Source: Rhodoferax saidenbachensis (GTDB taxonomy: Bacteria; Pseudomonadota; Gammaproteobacteria; Burkholderiales; Burkholderiaceae_C). From it: a stretch of DNA of 64,000 nt. Under the pieces are notes generated by a model, which saw only the letters and a program-made list of their open reading frames with translations, searched no databases and was not told the origin of the DNA. Made by a program: the position numbers and the translations under genes. Within the stretch, counting starts at the first letter, position 1. Every line of letters starts with the position of its first letter. Location: positions 3,472,001 to 3,536,000 of the forward strand of contig NZ_CP019239.1 in NCBI RefSeq assembly GCF_001955715.1, read 5' to 3'. Positions 1 through 8,375 of the stretch are shown in pieces.

Positions 1-786
1 GTCTTTCCACAGGCTGCGGAACTGGCCTTGCTTCTTGGCTTCAATCAGGGTCTTGATCGTCAGATCAATTTCCTTCTTGGTCATGTTGCCCTTGTCGGGG
101 TACTTGTAGATGCCCATGGCTTCCACGACCATCGCCGCATCCATGATGCCGATGGAAGGAATGTTCAGGATCGCGGCCTTGCCCTTGAATTCGGGGTTCA
201 GCAGCTCGGCCCAGGAAGAGATGGGGCGCTTGATCAGGTCGGGGCGGATGCCCAGCGTGTCGGCGTTGTACACGGTGGGGATGAGCGACATGAATTGGGT
301 GGGCGTGGCGGAGAATTTCTTGCTCTTTTCGCCTTCCAGGTAGATCACCTTCTTGGGTGCGGTGCCTTGGTCGCCGACCTTTTTGCCACCCACTTCACCC
401 TTGGTGAACAGGGTGGTGATCTTGTCCGCATTCTTGATGCGCTTGACGTCAATGCCCTTCAGGTTGCCGGTGGGCACGATGTTCTTGAGCGAGAAGTACT
501 CGGAGTCAATCAGGTCGAAGCTGTTGGGCGCAGTCACGGCGCGTTTGGTCACGTCATCGGTGGTGACGGCCACGTACTGGATCTTGATGCCGGTGTCTTT
601 TTCAAACTTTTCCGCAATTGCCTTGTCCTGGTTCACCGCAGTGCCCAGGTAGCGCAGCACGATGGGGTCGGCAGCATGCACCGCGGGGAAGATGCCAGTA
701 GCCAAGATACCAGCAGTGCCTTTGAGCAGACTACGGCGCTGCATGGTCGCGGCGGTGGAGAGGGTGTCTTTCAGATCGTCAGCCAT
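1..786 (-). CDS. ABC transporter substrate-binding protein, PotD-like (partial, C-terminus outside window)
   Basis: About 262 residues are visible; the C-terminal part lies beyond the window start. It is likely the periplasmic polyamine- or Fe(III)-type binding component of an ABC importer. The N-terminus has a twin-arginine-like stretch (R17-R18 followed by SLLKGTAG) and a hydrophobic run ending near AVHAAD, which suggests an exported protein. The body has the extracellular-solute-binding layout of the PotD group. It follows the ATPase gene on the same strand after 73 bp, so the two are probably one operon whose permease genes lie outside. Substrate assignment is inference from the ATPase type. 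Confidence 0.85.
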   Translation of the reverse strand, partial: MADDLKDTLSTAATMQRRSLLKGTAGILATGIFPAVHAADPIVLRYLGTAVNQDKAIAEKFEKDTGIKIQYVAVTTDDVTKRAVTAPNSFDLIDSEYFSLKNIVPTGNLKGIDVKRIKNADKITTLFTKGEVGGKKVGDQGTAPKKVIYLEGEKSKKFSATPTQFMSLIPTVYNADTLGIRPDLIKRPISSWAELLNPEFKGKAAILNIPSIGIMDAAMVVEAMGIYKYPDKGNMTKKEIDLTIKTLIEAKKQGQFRSLWKD

Positions 787-859
787 GGGAAAACTCCTTG
801 AGGAAGGTCGGGAGGGGGTTAAAAACTTCTTGCGAAGACAGGGGAAACGGGAGGGAAAA

Positions 860-1900
860 TCAGGCCGGCAGCGGGTGTGCCGCCGTGGGCGCCCAGCGCA
901 GTTGCACGGTCTCGCCCACGGCATAGGGCCGCTGGGCAAAGGTGGCTTCGGACACCATCACCGATATCTCGGCAGTGGTGTGGGCGGTGTAAGTGGCGCC
1001 GGCTTTTTGCAGACCCAGCAGCACATAGGTGCCCTGGTATTCCACATCGGTGATCACCGCACGTTTGGTATGGGGCGCGTCGGTCGTGTCGTCGCTGGCG
1101 GGGGCCACCTGCATGTGGTCGGTGCGCACACCGATCTTGCCGTCCGGCGTCTCCAGCACGTTGTGGCCACCCATGAAGCGCGCGACAAACTCGCTGCTCG
1201 GGTGGTTGTAGACCTCGTGCGGGCTGCCCACCTGTTCGATCACGCCGTGGTTCATCACCACCATGGTGTCAGCCAGGGCCATGGCCTCTTCCTGCGAGTG
1301 GGTCACGTGGATGAAGGTCAGTCCCAGTTCTTTTTGCCAGCGGCGCAGCTCGGCACGCATCTGGATACGCAAAAACGGGTCGAGCGCAGAGAGGGGTTCG
1401 TCCAGCAGCAACACACGCGGCTGGGTAATCAGGGCACGCGCCAGCGCCACGCGCTGTTGCTGGCCACCGGACAACTCGGCCGGTTTGCGGTCGGCCAGAT
1501 GGCCCATGGCCACGCGCTGCAGCAGGTCCTGCGCCTTGGCGTGGCGCTCGGCCTTGTCCACGCCTTTCATCTTGAGGCTGAAGGCCACGTTGTCCAGCGC
1601 GCTCAAGTGCGGGAACAGTGCAAAACTCTGGAACATCATGGCCGTGCCGCGCTCGGCGGCGGGCAGGTCGGTGATGTTGCGGTTCTCCAGCAGGATGTCA
1701 CCGCTGCTGACCGATTCGTGCCCGGCAATCATGCGCAGCGTGGTGCTCTTGCCGCAGCCGGAGGGTCCCAGCAAACAGCAGTAACTACCGCTGGCGATGC
1801 GCAGGTTGATGTTGTCTACGGCCGGCTTACCTTGTGCGTACTGTTTGGTCAGCGCGACAATTTCAATAGCGGCAGGTTGGAGGCTGGCGGTAGCGTTCAT
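860..1900 (-). CDS. ABC transporter ATP-binding protein (PotA/spermidine-putrescine type)
   Basis: 346 aa, ATG start at 1900. Energises import by a polyamine- or iron-type ABC transporter on the inner face of the membrane. Walker A GPSGCGKST is at about residues 45-53, the signature LSGGQQQR at 143-150, and Walker B with LLLDEPLSALD at about 163-173. The last 80 residues look like a TOBE regulatory domain. It precedes the substrate-binding gene on the same strand. The family is clear; the exact substrate is not. Confidence 0.93.
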   Translation of the reverse strand: MNATASLQPAAIEIVALTKQYAQGKPAVDNINLRIASGSYCCLLGPSGCGKSTTLRMIAGHESVSSGDILLENRNITDLPAAERGTAMMFQSFALFPHLSALDNVAFSLKMKGVDKAERHAKAQDLLQRVAMGHLADRKPAELSGGQQQRVALARALITQPRVLLLDEPLSALDPFLRIQMRAELRRWQKELGLTFIHVTHSQEEAMALADTMVVMNHGVIEQVGSPHEVYNHPSSEFVARFMGGHNVLETPDGKIGVRTDHMQVAPASDDTTDAPHTKRAVITDVEYQGTYVLLGLQKAGATYTAHTTAEISVMVSEATFAQRPYAVGETVQLRWAPTAAHPLPA

Positions 1901-2075
1901 GCCAAGCTCTTACGCAAAGCCTGTGCCAGGTTTTGTACGCAATTTTTAAAGACACTGTATGCAAAATGCACTTTGCTTGTGCATGGCGTGCTGCGTCGCA
2001 GCAATCCGGTGCGCCGGAAAGCGCGTGGAAATGGTGCAGCGCCTTGGTTCTGTGCGTTGGGTGGCTTGCTGAAGG

Positions 2076-2123
2076 CTTCGACAAGGCCTGTCCTGAGCCT
2101 GTCGAAGGGCTCAGCCCGAACGG
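2076..2123. repeat. REP-like inverted repeat
   Basis: CTTCGACA (2076-2083) and TGTCGAAG (2100-2107) form an inverted repeat, followed by GGGCTCAGCCCGAACGG. The motif resembles the short REP-type palindromes scattered through many betaproteobacterial and other genomes. It lies between imuB and the transporter ATPase gene, about 20 bp downstream of the imuB stop. It could act as a transcript-end stabiliser, but there is no T-tract. Confidence 0.6.
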
Positions 2124-2144
2124 AAGTACCGTTTCAGCATGCCC

Positions 2145-3494
2145 TTAAGCAAACAGGCCGTGCAAGTACCAGGCGCCGTCTTCCGCCCGGCCCTGCAGAC
2201 CCAGGCGCTCCTGGTAGATCCACACCAAACCGGCCTGCGCGCTGCGCGCCACAAAGTAGTCACGCAATGCGGGCGCGCCTTCCAGCCAGCCGGCCTCCAG
2301 CCGCTGCGGCCCGGCCAGCAGCGTCAGTGGCCCCTGGTACTGCGGGCACTGCTGCTGCACCGCCAGCTTGAGCGGCGCGGCCAGCAGCCAGGTGGGGTAA
2401 AGGCTGGCCTGCGCTGGAAATTCAGCATCATTGAGGCCTGTAGCCCTTATGGAATGTGCGCGAGCAGCTCCTGTTTTCATAGCGCTTTCATTACCCTGCG
2501 CCGCCCAGGGCTGCCAGTGCTGCATGCATTCGGGCCGGTGATCCGCCGCCTGCTGCGCGCACAAGACCTGACTGGGCCCTAACCGGGCGCCCAGGCGCTC
2601 CAGCATCTGGTGCAGGCTGTCGCCGCTGCGCGCCTCGTCGGGCAGCAGGCTCCACGACTCGCCTGCCAGCGCCTGGGTCTGCAGCGTGCGCAGCCGCAGG
2701 TAGAGCACCGGCGCGGGCAGGGTCACGCGCGCGAGTTGCTCACCCATCAGGCGCTGCAAGTGCTGCATATCTTGTGTGGCCTGCGCGGTGCGCAGCAACA
2801 GGCGGCCCTGCCCTTCGCCGTTGTGGTGCTTATCTATATGTGCTGCATTGCTTCGCCGCGCGTCCAACTCCCACAACAGCTCCAGCTCCAGCACGCCCCT
2901 GCTTCGCGCCTGCAGCCACAGCCGCAACTGGGCCAGCAAGCGGCGCGCGCCAAACAGCAGGGCCGGTGCAGCGTCCACTGCGGCGGACAGCTCCAGCGGC
3001 ATGTCAAACACCTCGGGCAGCGTGAGCCAGGGGTAAACCTCGGGCTGCTGGCCATAGGCGCGGTCCAGCGCATCCACCAAGCCCGCGCCAAAGCGGCGCA
3101 CCAGCCCGCCGCGCGGGAGCGCGCGCAGTTGGCCCCAGGTGCGGCAGCCCAACCGCGTGAGCAATGGCAGGTGCGGGCGGGCGGCAGCCAGTGCGTGCAG
3201 CGGCAGGCGGTCGGCAGGCGCATCTACCGCGCCGCCCCACAGGCGCCCAAGCGCTATCAAAGAAGTAGCACCTTGCGCACATTCCACGGGGGCCAGAGCC
3301 TGATTTGGCTTGAATATCTGCCCCACCAGCGCGGCCCGGCCACCAAACAGGCGTTCGCTGCCCGACACCTCCAGCACCAACGCGTCGTCCACGCGCGCCA
3401 CCATCGGCGTGAACTGCAGCGCCCACCAGGCCCAGGCGCTGTGCGGGTCTGCCAGCGCGGCATCAGGCGCGGGCTGCAGTGCGATCCAGTGCAT
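2145..3494 (-). CDS. imuB: ImuB, Y-family DNA polymerase-like protein
   Basis: 449 aa from the ATG at 3494, whose N-terminus MHWIALQP fits the family; the open frame extends further upstream but that would add a non-homologous extension. ImuB is a catalytically dead Y-family relative that tethers the mutasome to the beta clamp during SOS mutagenesis. Polymerase-like blocks such as LVLEVSGSERLFGG and the LTRLGCRTWGQLRALPRGGLVRRFG helix-hairpin region are recognisable. The gene overlaps the end of imuA by 32 bp. Two copies of the dispersed ~57-bp repeat are read in frame within it (3249-3308 and 2433-2487). No dnaE2 follows, although imuAB is often linked to it. Confidence 0.88.
   Translation of the reverse strand: MHWIALQPAPDAALADPHSAWAWWALQFTPMVARVDDALVLEVSGSERLFGGRAALVGQIFKPNQALAPVECAQGATSLIALGRLWGGAVDAPADRLPLHALAAARPHLPLLTRLGCRTWGQLRALPRGGLVRRFGAGLVDALDRAYGQQPEVYPWLTLPEVFDMPLELSAAVDAAPALLFGARRLLAQLRLWLQARSRGVLELELLWELDARRSNAAHIDKHHNGEGQGRLLLRTAQATQDMQHLQRLMGEQLARVTLPAPVLYLRLRTLQTQALAGESWSLLPDEARSGDSLHQMLERLGARLGPSQVLCAQQAADHRPECMQHWQPWAAQGNESAMKTGAARAHSIRATGLNDAEFPAQASLYPTWLLAAPLKLAVQQQCPQYQGPLTLLAGPQRLEAGWLEGAPALRDYFVARSAQAGLVWIYQERLGLQGRAEDGAWYLHGLFA
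2433..2487 (-). repeat. Repeat A copy 1, inside imuB
   Basis: Read on the minus strand it begins AGCGCTATGAAAACAGGAGC and continues with GCGCACATTCCATAAGGGCT and ACAGGCC, matching the other A copies block by block. It is translated in ImuB as SAMKTGAARAHSIRATGL, the same repeat-relative frame used in the two signal peptides at 18264 and 20482. Confidence 0.75.
3249..3308 (+). repeat. Repeat A copy 2, inside imuB (antisense)
   Basis: Plus-strand blocks GCGCTATCAAAGAAGTAGC, TTGCGCACATTCCACGGGGG and CCAGAGCCTGATTTGG match the repeat. ImuB reads it on the opposite strand as ALAPVECAQGATSLIALG, without stop codons. Confidence 0.8.
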
Positions 3495-4212
3495 GGCCGG
3501 GCCTCCACGCTTGGGCCGCCAGCAGCATGGACAGCCGCGCCGGCCGCGCTGCCAGATGCAGCGGCTGTGCCAGCGGCGGGCCACGGCGTTTGTGCACCTG
3601 CACTTCCAGTGCGTCCTCTGCGCCCGGTGCGCCGGGCGTGCCGTCCTGTGGAACGCGCGGGCCCATATGCAGGCGCAGCGCCGCAGGAGACGGCGCGTTC
3701 TGCGTGGTGGCGGGGCGCATCACAAACAAGAGCTTGTGGTGTTCGGCCGCCGCAATCTGCAGGCGGCGCAACTGGTCCGAACGCACGGCTTCCTTGCGCC
3801 CCTCGGGCAGCCAGACCAGCACCGCGTCCACCGGCGCGCAACGCAAGGCCTGCTCGGCAGCCCACAGGCGCGCAGACAGCGCCTGCGCCGTCACCCACAG
3901 CAGCCGCGCGGTACGCAGTCCTTGGGCCGCCAGGGCCGGGGCAAATGGCGGATGCGGCGCACCCACCAGCACCACCGGACCGCTGCCACAGCGTGCCAGC
4001 GCGGGCAACAACAGCCGCCATTCGCTGTGCACACCCTGTGGCTGCAGCAGCTCAACCAGCGCGCCAATGGGCCAGCCACCACCGGGCAATTGCGCGTCCA
4101 GCAGCCGGTCGCCCGTGGCCAGCACCTGCGCAGGTGCCCCCGCCAGCGCGTCCGCGTGCCAGACGTCGGACGGCAATGACTGCAAAGAGAGGGAAACGGG
4201 AGAGCGAGACAC
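3463..4212 (-). CDS. imuA: ImuA, translesion synthesis-associated RecA/SulA-like protein
   Basis: 249 aa with a GTG start at 4212 (no ATG is available near the expected N-terminus). ImuA is the RecA-like accessory factor of the ImuA-ImuB-DnaE2 mutasome. The sequence has the family pattern: LLDAQLPGGGWPIGALVELLQP early, then GPVVLVGAPHPPFAP and a LVWLPEGRKEAVRSDQLRRLQIAA segment. It is the first gene of a two-gene SOS unit; a LexA box lies 20 bp upstream of the start. The 3' end overlaps imuB by 32 bp. Confidence 0.88.
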   Translation of the reverse strand: MSRSPVSLSLQSLPSDVWHADALAGAPAQVLATGDRLLDAQLPGGGWPIGALVELLQPQGVHSEWRLLLPALARCGSGPVVLVGAPHPPFAPALAAQGLRTARLLWVTAQALSARLWAAEQALRCAPVDAVLVWLPEGRKEAVRSDQLRRLQIAAAEHHKLLFVMRPATTQNAPSPAALRLHMGPRVPQDGTPGAPGAEDALEVQVHKRRGPPLAQPLHLAARPARLSMLLAAQAWRPGHALDRTAARA

Positions 4213-4231
4213 GGCAAGGCTTTGGAATAAA

Positions 4232-4251
4232 TACTGTATTTATTCACAGTA
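4232..4251. promoter_or_regulatory. LexA (SOS) box upstream of imuAB
   Basis: CTGTATTTATTCACAG (4234-4249) fits the CTGT-N8-ACAG SOS operator and is flanked by TA on both sides. It sits 20 bp upstream of the imuA start, as expected for LexA repression of imuAB. Confidence 0.85.
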
Positions 4252-4428
4252 TAATTCCGACCTTCCAAACTGCAAGTGGCAGAGGCTATTGCGGGTGGCG
4301 TGTGTAGGGGCGATGGTCTGTTGGTGGGGCTGTGGCTTTTCGTTCGTTGCCGACGTGGCATCTGACCTTACCGGTCGATTCGCCGCCAGAAATGGACCTT
4401 CAACATTCCTACTAAAAACGGCTATGGA

Positions 4429-4446
4429 ATCCCCCGCATGGGGGAT
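4429..4446. repeat. Perfect 7-bp inverted repeat
   Basis: ATCCCCC and GGGGGAT flank a GCAT loop. There is no T-tract, so it is not a standard terminator. It may be an operator or the edge of an inserted segment. Confidence 0.4.
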
Positions 4447-4634
4447 AGACCAAAACACATGGGGTCGGCAAAATGCCGCGGCCAGCTTGCTCTATTTCGC
4501 AGAACTTTTATAACTGTACGAATCAGCCGTGCATTGCTTGCAAAGCCAGACTGCAAGCGGACTTCATAGGGATTTCATGGCCAAAATATCGAGCACACGC
4601 CAGTTTATCGAGCAGGTTTTTCTTTATACATTGC

Positions 4635-4641
4635 GTTAGGC
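4635..4641 (+). other. Possible upstream integron-type recombination core (GTTAGGC)
   Basis: GCGTTAGGC fits the GTTRRRY core at the 3' edge of attC/attI sites and would mark the left end of a cassette carrying the TIR gene. No matching 5' core was found upstream, so this is weak on its own. Confidence 0.3.
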
Positions 4642-4709
4642 ACCGACGAATCTACCTCGCACCTTCTTTCACAGCTAGCATTAATCGATATATATCTAGA
4701 GGGAACCTC

Positions 4710-5558
4710 ATGTACTTTCAAGTCGTCATCGAGACAAACGAAAAGATCGGCAAACAAAGCAAGAACAAGCAGTACTTCGAGCTAGACAAGACTGACCTTT
4801 CAGACATTGAGACACGAGTCCTAATGCCGTTCTTTCGAGGTGAAGACTTTCAGTTCGATGGCTACTTCCTCAGCAAAGCAGAGGTCAAGCGAATTGCCAT
4901 TAAGCAGACCGAGAAGACAGTAGCTGAGCTTTCGAAATACGAGAACGATCACATGCCATCCAACGTGATCATGTTCGTTTCTCCGAGAGACATTGTTGGG
5001 TACGACAGGCACACCAAGGACATTACCAACGAGGTGTTCGACCGCGTTAAGGCCAATCTATCAAAGGCGACTCCAGCCATGCTTTCAGAGGTCAAAGCCA
5101 AGAAGGTTGAAATCCTCGATCAATCAAAGGTTTTCATAGTTCACGGACGAGACGATCTGGCCAAGATCTCGGCGGCAAGATTCGTCGAACAGCTCGGGCT
5201 AAAGGCGGTAATCCTTCACGAGCAGGTGAGTGGTGGCAAGACCATCATCGAGAAAATTGAGGAGCACACCAACGTCGGCTTTGCATTGGTTCTGTATACG
5301 CCTTGTGACTCAGGTAGCTTGGTGGGTGATACGCCAAAGCCTCGCGCTCGGCAGAACGTCGTCTTTGAACACGGGTATCTAATTTCAAAGCTAGGTCGGC
5401 GTAACGTTTGCGCGCTCGTGAAGGCAGGCACAGAAATCCCAAACGACATTAATGGCGTGGTCTATGTGCCTCTAGATGATCATGGCGCTTGGCACATTGC
5501 TGTCGCAAAAGAGCTGAGAAATGCTGGTTACAGCGTCGATATGAACAAGGTTATCTAG
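4710..5558 (+). CDS. TIR-domain (CAP12/PCTIR type) nucleotide-binding protein
   Basis: 282 aa from the ATG at 4710, which has a GAGGGAA ribosome-binding site 7-8 bp upstream; the longer upstream open frame is ignored. Residues ~1-130 are an unrecognised domain (MYFQVVIETNEKIGKQSKNK at the start). Residues ~145-282 form a TIR-like domain starting KVFIVHGRDD, with a GGKTIIEKIEEH segment and RQNVVFEHGYL, where the Glu is the likely NAD-cleaving residue by family comparison. Such domains are NADase effectors in bacterial anti-phage systems (TIR-STING, PycTIR). No cyclase or partner gene is adjacent. G+C is visibly lower than in its neighbours, which suggests transfer. A defence role is inference. 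Confidence 0.8.
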   Translation: MYFQVVIETNEKIGKQSKNKQYFELDKTDLSDIETRVLMPFFRGEDFQFDGYFLSKAEVKRIAIKQTEKTVAELSKYENDHMPSNVIMFVSPRDIVGYDRHTKDITNEVFDRVKANLSKATPAMLSEVKAKKVEILDQSKVFIVHGRDDLAKISAARFVEQLGLKAVILHEQVSGGKTIIEKIEEHTNVGFALVLYTPCDSGSLVGDTPKPRARQNVVFEHGYLISKLGRRNVCALVKAGTEIPNDINGVVYVPLDDHGAWHIAVAKELRNAGYSVDMNKVI

Positions 5559-5627
5559 CAGGCCACACATCGAGAGGACTCTTTGCGGCCTACGGCCTCC
5601 AAGCGCCCCTCACGTCAAACGTTGGAT
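5553..5627 (+). other. attC-like site after the TIR gene
   Basis: ATCTAGC (5553-5559, overlapping the stop codon) and GTTGGAT (5621-5627, a GTTRRRY match preceded by GTCAAAC) can pair fully if G-T wobbles are allowed. Between them GAGAGGACTCTTTGCGGCC and GGCCTCCAAGCGCCCCTC form a long imperfect hairpin with about 14 of 19 pairs. A length of 75 bp and overlap of the gene end are typical of integron cassette attC sites. The left core has one mismatch to RYYYAAC. No integrase gene is in the window. Confidence 0.5.
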
Positions 5628-5731
5628 GCCCGCTTCCACCGTTAGTGGGGACTGCATTGGTTCGAGAGCAGTCTGCAGGCCGACCAACATTCCCCAGCCC
5701 CCATGCCTACGTCCCGCATGGCCCAACTCAC

Positions 5732-6127
5732 CTACTTCGGCTGCAGCAAATCCCACTGGTTGCCAAAGCGGTCGCGAAACACCGCCACGGTGGCGTAGCT
5801 TTCCTCGCGCGGCGTTTCCAGGAACTCCACACCGCGGGACTGGTAGGCGCGGTAGTCGCGCCAGAAGTCGTCGGTGTTCAGAAAGAGGAACACGCGCCCA
5901 CCGGTCTGGTCACCGATGCGCTGCGTTTGCGCCTCGCCTTTGGCGCGGGCCAGCAGCAGGCGTGTGCCTGTGGAGCCCGGTGGTCCCGGCGGTGCGACCA
6001 GCACCCAGCGCTGGCCGTTGGGCATGGCAATGTCTTCCACCAGCTCAAATCCCAGCACATCGCAGTAGTAGGCAATGGCTTCGTCGTAATCGGGCACCAG
6101 CAGGGCCACGTTGGCAATCGACTGCAT
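5732..6127 (-). CDS. VOC (glyoxalase/bleomycin resistance) family protein
   Basis: 131 aa, start ATG at 6127 (MQSIANVALLVPDYDEAI). A vicinal-oxygen-chelate fold protein: N-terminal half with VALLVPDYDEAIAYYCDVLG, C-terminal half with GRVFLFLNTDDF and the typical ending VFRDRFGNQWDLLQPK. The substrate cannot be told from sequence. It starts 5 bp after the stop of the Bcr/CflA exporter gene and is probably co-transcribed with it, so a role in drug or metabolite detoxification is possible. Confidence 0.85.
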   Translation of the reverse strand: MQSIANVALLVPDYDEAIAYYCDVLGFELVEDIAMPNGQRWVLVAPPGPPGSTGTRLLLARAKGEAQTQRIGDQTGGRVFLFLNTDDFWRDYRAYQSRGVEFLETPREESYATVAVFRDRFGNQWDLLQPK

Positions 6128-6132
6128 ATGCC

Positions 6133-7371
6133 TTACTCCGCAGCGTGCACCACGTGCTGCCCGATCTCGGGCCAGCGGCGGCGCATGTAAAACCAGGAAC
6201 ACAGGCCCACGCTCATCATCAGGAGCGAGGCCGTGGCCAGCCCCACGGTGGAGTGCATCACCAGCGGTGAAATCACGCCCGCCACGATGCCATTGGCCGT
6301 GGAGCCCACAAACATCTGCAGGCTGGAGGCCATGCCACGGCGATCCGGGTGCAGGTCCAGCACCAGGAGTGTCACCACCGGCACCATCATCGCCCAGCCA
6401 AAGGCAAAGATGCCCAGCGGCAGCAGTGCCCACGACACATGGGCCTTGAACAGCAGATTGGCCACCAGGTTGACCACGCCAATCACCAGCATGATGGCAA
6501 AGCCGTTGCGGATCTGCCGTTTGGGCGTGAGCTTGCCCGCCGTGCGGCCACTCACATACGCCCCGGCCATGATGCCGCCAATGGTGATCATGAAACACCA
6601 GAAGAACTGCTGCGGCTGCAGTTCCAGCAGCTCCCCCAGAAACACCGGCGCACTGAGCACATACAGAAACATGCCGTTGAACGGAATGCCGCTGGCCAAT
6701 GCCAGCAGCACAAAACGCGGATCCGAGCCCAGTTGCCAGTAACCGGCCATCAGGTTCCGCACCTGGAACGGCTGACGCTGGTCCCGGTGCAGCGTTTCGG
6801 GCAGCAGCTTATAGTTGGCAATCCACAGCAGCACACCCACGCCGCTGAGGAACCAGAAGATCGCGTGCCAGCTCGCATGGATCAGCAGCCAGCCGCCCAC
6901 CATGGGCGCAATGGCGGGGGCCACGCCAAAAAAGATGGTCACCTGACTCATCACCTTCTGCGCCTGCGAGGGCGGAAACATGTCACGTATCACCGCACGC
7001 GACACCACAATCCCTGCACCGGTAGACAGCCCCTGCACGGCGCGAAAGAAGATCAGTTGCCCAATGTTTTGCGACAACGCGCAGCCCACCGAAGCGATGG
7101 TGAACACCGCCACCCCCCACAGCACCACGGGCCGGCGGCCAAAGCTGTCCGAGAAAGCGCCATGGAACAAGGCCATGAAGGCAAAACCAAACAGGTAGGC
7201 CGACAAGGTCTGCTGCATCTGCACCGGCGAGGCACCCAGTGACTGGGCGATGCCCGCAAACGCAGGAATGTAGGTGTCGATGGAAAACGGCCCCAACATG
7301 CCCAAAAGGGCCAGCAAAATGGAAAACGCCCACTGCGGGGAGCGCCAGAGTTTTTGGGCATCTGGATTCAT
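6133..7371 (-). CDS. Bcr/CflA family multidrug efflux MFS transporter
   Basis: 412 aa from the ATG at 7371; an in-frame TTG two codons upstream is less likely. Major facilitator protein with about 12 hydrophobic segments. Family marks include SAYLFGFAFMALFHGAFSDSFGRRPV (the loop 2-3 motif A), GPFSIDTYIPAF at the first helix and RAVQGLSTGAGIVVSRAVIRDMF in helix 4-5. It exports drugs or metabolites with proton antiport. It is divergent from the deacetylase gene and followed after 5 bp by the VOC gene. Confidence 0.9.
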   Translation of the reverse strand: MNPDAQKLWRSPQWAFSILLALLGMLGPFSIDTYIPAFAGIAQSLGASPVQMQQTLSAYLFGFAFMALFHGAFSDSFGRRPVVLWGVAVFTIASVGCALSQNIGQLIFFRAVQGLSTGAGIVVSRAVIRDMFPPSQAQKVMSQVTIFFGVAPAIAPMVGGWLLIHASWHAIFWFLSGVGVLLWIANYKLLPETLHRDQRQPFQVRNLMAGYWQLGSDPRFVLLALASGIPFNGMFLYVLSAPVFLGELLELQPQQFFWCFMITIGGIMAGAYVSGRTAGKLTPKRQIRNGFAIMLVIGVVNLVANLLFKAHVSWALLPLGIFAFGWAMMVPVVTLLVLDLHPDRRGMASSLQMFVGSTANGIVAGVISPLVMHSTVGLATASLLMMSVGLCSWFYMRRRWPEIGQHVVHAAE

Positions 7372-7478
7372 GAACAACGGTCTTTCAGATAGATCGCATC
7401 ATTGGAACACGGCCACCGAAGACCTGCAAAATGCACAGCCATGCCAGAGATGGCACAACTCCTGCTCACCATTTCCAC

Positions 7479-8375
7479 ATGAACCCAGTCCCACGCATTC
7501 CCGACAGCGGGCGCTTTGCCTACAGCCCCATCATCAACCGGCCCGACTACGTTTGGCCCAACGGCGCGCGGTTGGCGGTGTACATCGGCTTCAACCTAGA
7601 ACACTTTGCCTTTGGCGAGGGCCTGGGTGCCTGCATCGGCCCGCCGTCTGCGCAGCCCGACGTGCTCAACTACAGCTGGCGCGAGTACGGCAACCGCGTG
7701 GGCGCGTGGCGCTGCCTGGAACTGTTTGACCAGTTGGGCCTGCCCACCGGCGCGCTGATCAATACCGCGCTGTACGACCACTGCCCCGAGCTGGTCCAGG
7801 CCTGTGTGCAACGTGGTGACGAGCTGATAGGCCACGGCCACACCAATGCGGCGCGCCAGTCGGACCTGGACGAAGCCGGTGAACGGGCACTCCTGGCCCA
7901 TTGCCGCGAACGCATGGCGCACGAGAGCGGCGCGGCACCCACCGGCTGGTTGTCGCCGTGGATTTCCGAAACCCGCGTCACGCCCGATCTGCTGACAGAG
8001 ACCGGCTACCAGTACACGCTGAACTGGTGCCATGACGACCAGCCCACGCGCATGCAGACGCGCTCGGGCCAGTCGCTGTGGTCCATCCCCTACCCGCAGG
8101 AGGTCAACGACATCCCCATGGTGATGGGCCGGCAGATGGACGGCTGCGCCTTTGCCGACCTGATCGTGGACAACTTTGACGAGATGCTGCTGCAGTCCGC
8201 ACGGCAGCCGCTGGTAATGGGCATCGCGCTGCACCCCTACATCGTGGGCCAACCCTACCGGCTGCGGCATCTGCGCCGTGCACTGGAACACATTGCCCGG
8301 GCACGCGACAGCGGCAAGCTGTGGATCACCACACCCGGCGCCATCTGCCAGCACATGCAACACCTGACGCCATGA
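7479..8375 (+). CDS. Polysaccharide deacetylase family protein (PuuE/allantoinase-like)
   Basis: 298 aa from the ATG at 7479; a longer frame begins at 7431 without support. A carbohydrate esterase 4 fold amidohydrolase. ALINTALYDHCPELVQAC and ELIGHGHTNAARQSDLDEAGER give the NodB-like block, where HGHTN replaces the usual metal-binding HTxxH; GWLSPWISETRVTPDLL and GIALHPYIVGQPYRL follow. This arrangement matches the PuuE/allantoinase-like group acting on small amides rather than polysaccharide. Its stop overlaps the start of the gamma-glutamyltransferase gene (ATGA), so the two are translationally coupled. Confidence 0.82.
   Translation: MNPVPRIPDSGRFAYSPIINRPDYVWPNGARLAVYIGFNLEHFAFGEGLGACIGPPSAQPDVLNYSWREYGNRVGAWRCLELFDQLGLPTGALINTALYDHCPELVQACVQRGDELIGHGHTNAARQSDLDEAGERALLAHCRERMAHESGAAPTGWLSPWISETRVTPDLLTETGYQYTLNWCHDDQPTRMQTRSGQSLWSIPYPQEVNDIPMVMGRQMDGCAFADLIVDNFDEMLLQSARQPLVMGIALHPYIVGQPYRLRHLRRALEHIARARDSGKLWITTPGAICQHMQHLTP

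Larger units (their letters stand above)
4213..4634. other. Non-coding stretch between imuA and the TIR gene
   Basis: Apart from the LexA box and a perfect hairpin at 4429-4446, no convincing gene is seen. Short open frames here lack family-like sequence. The composition shifts to lower G+C from about 4500 onward, as in the TIR gene. GCTTGCA (4539-4545) and TGCAAGC (4555-4561) form another small inverted repeat. Confidence 0.5.

Noticed and set aside
4240..4458. 72-codon minus-strand frame upstream of imuA
   Set aside because: It overlaps the LexA box and hairpin and its translation looks random.
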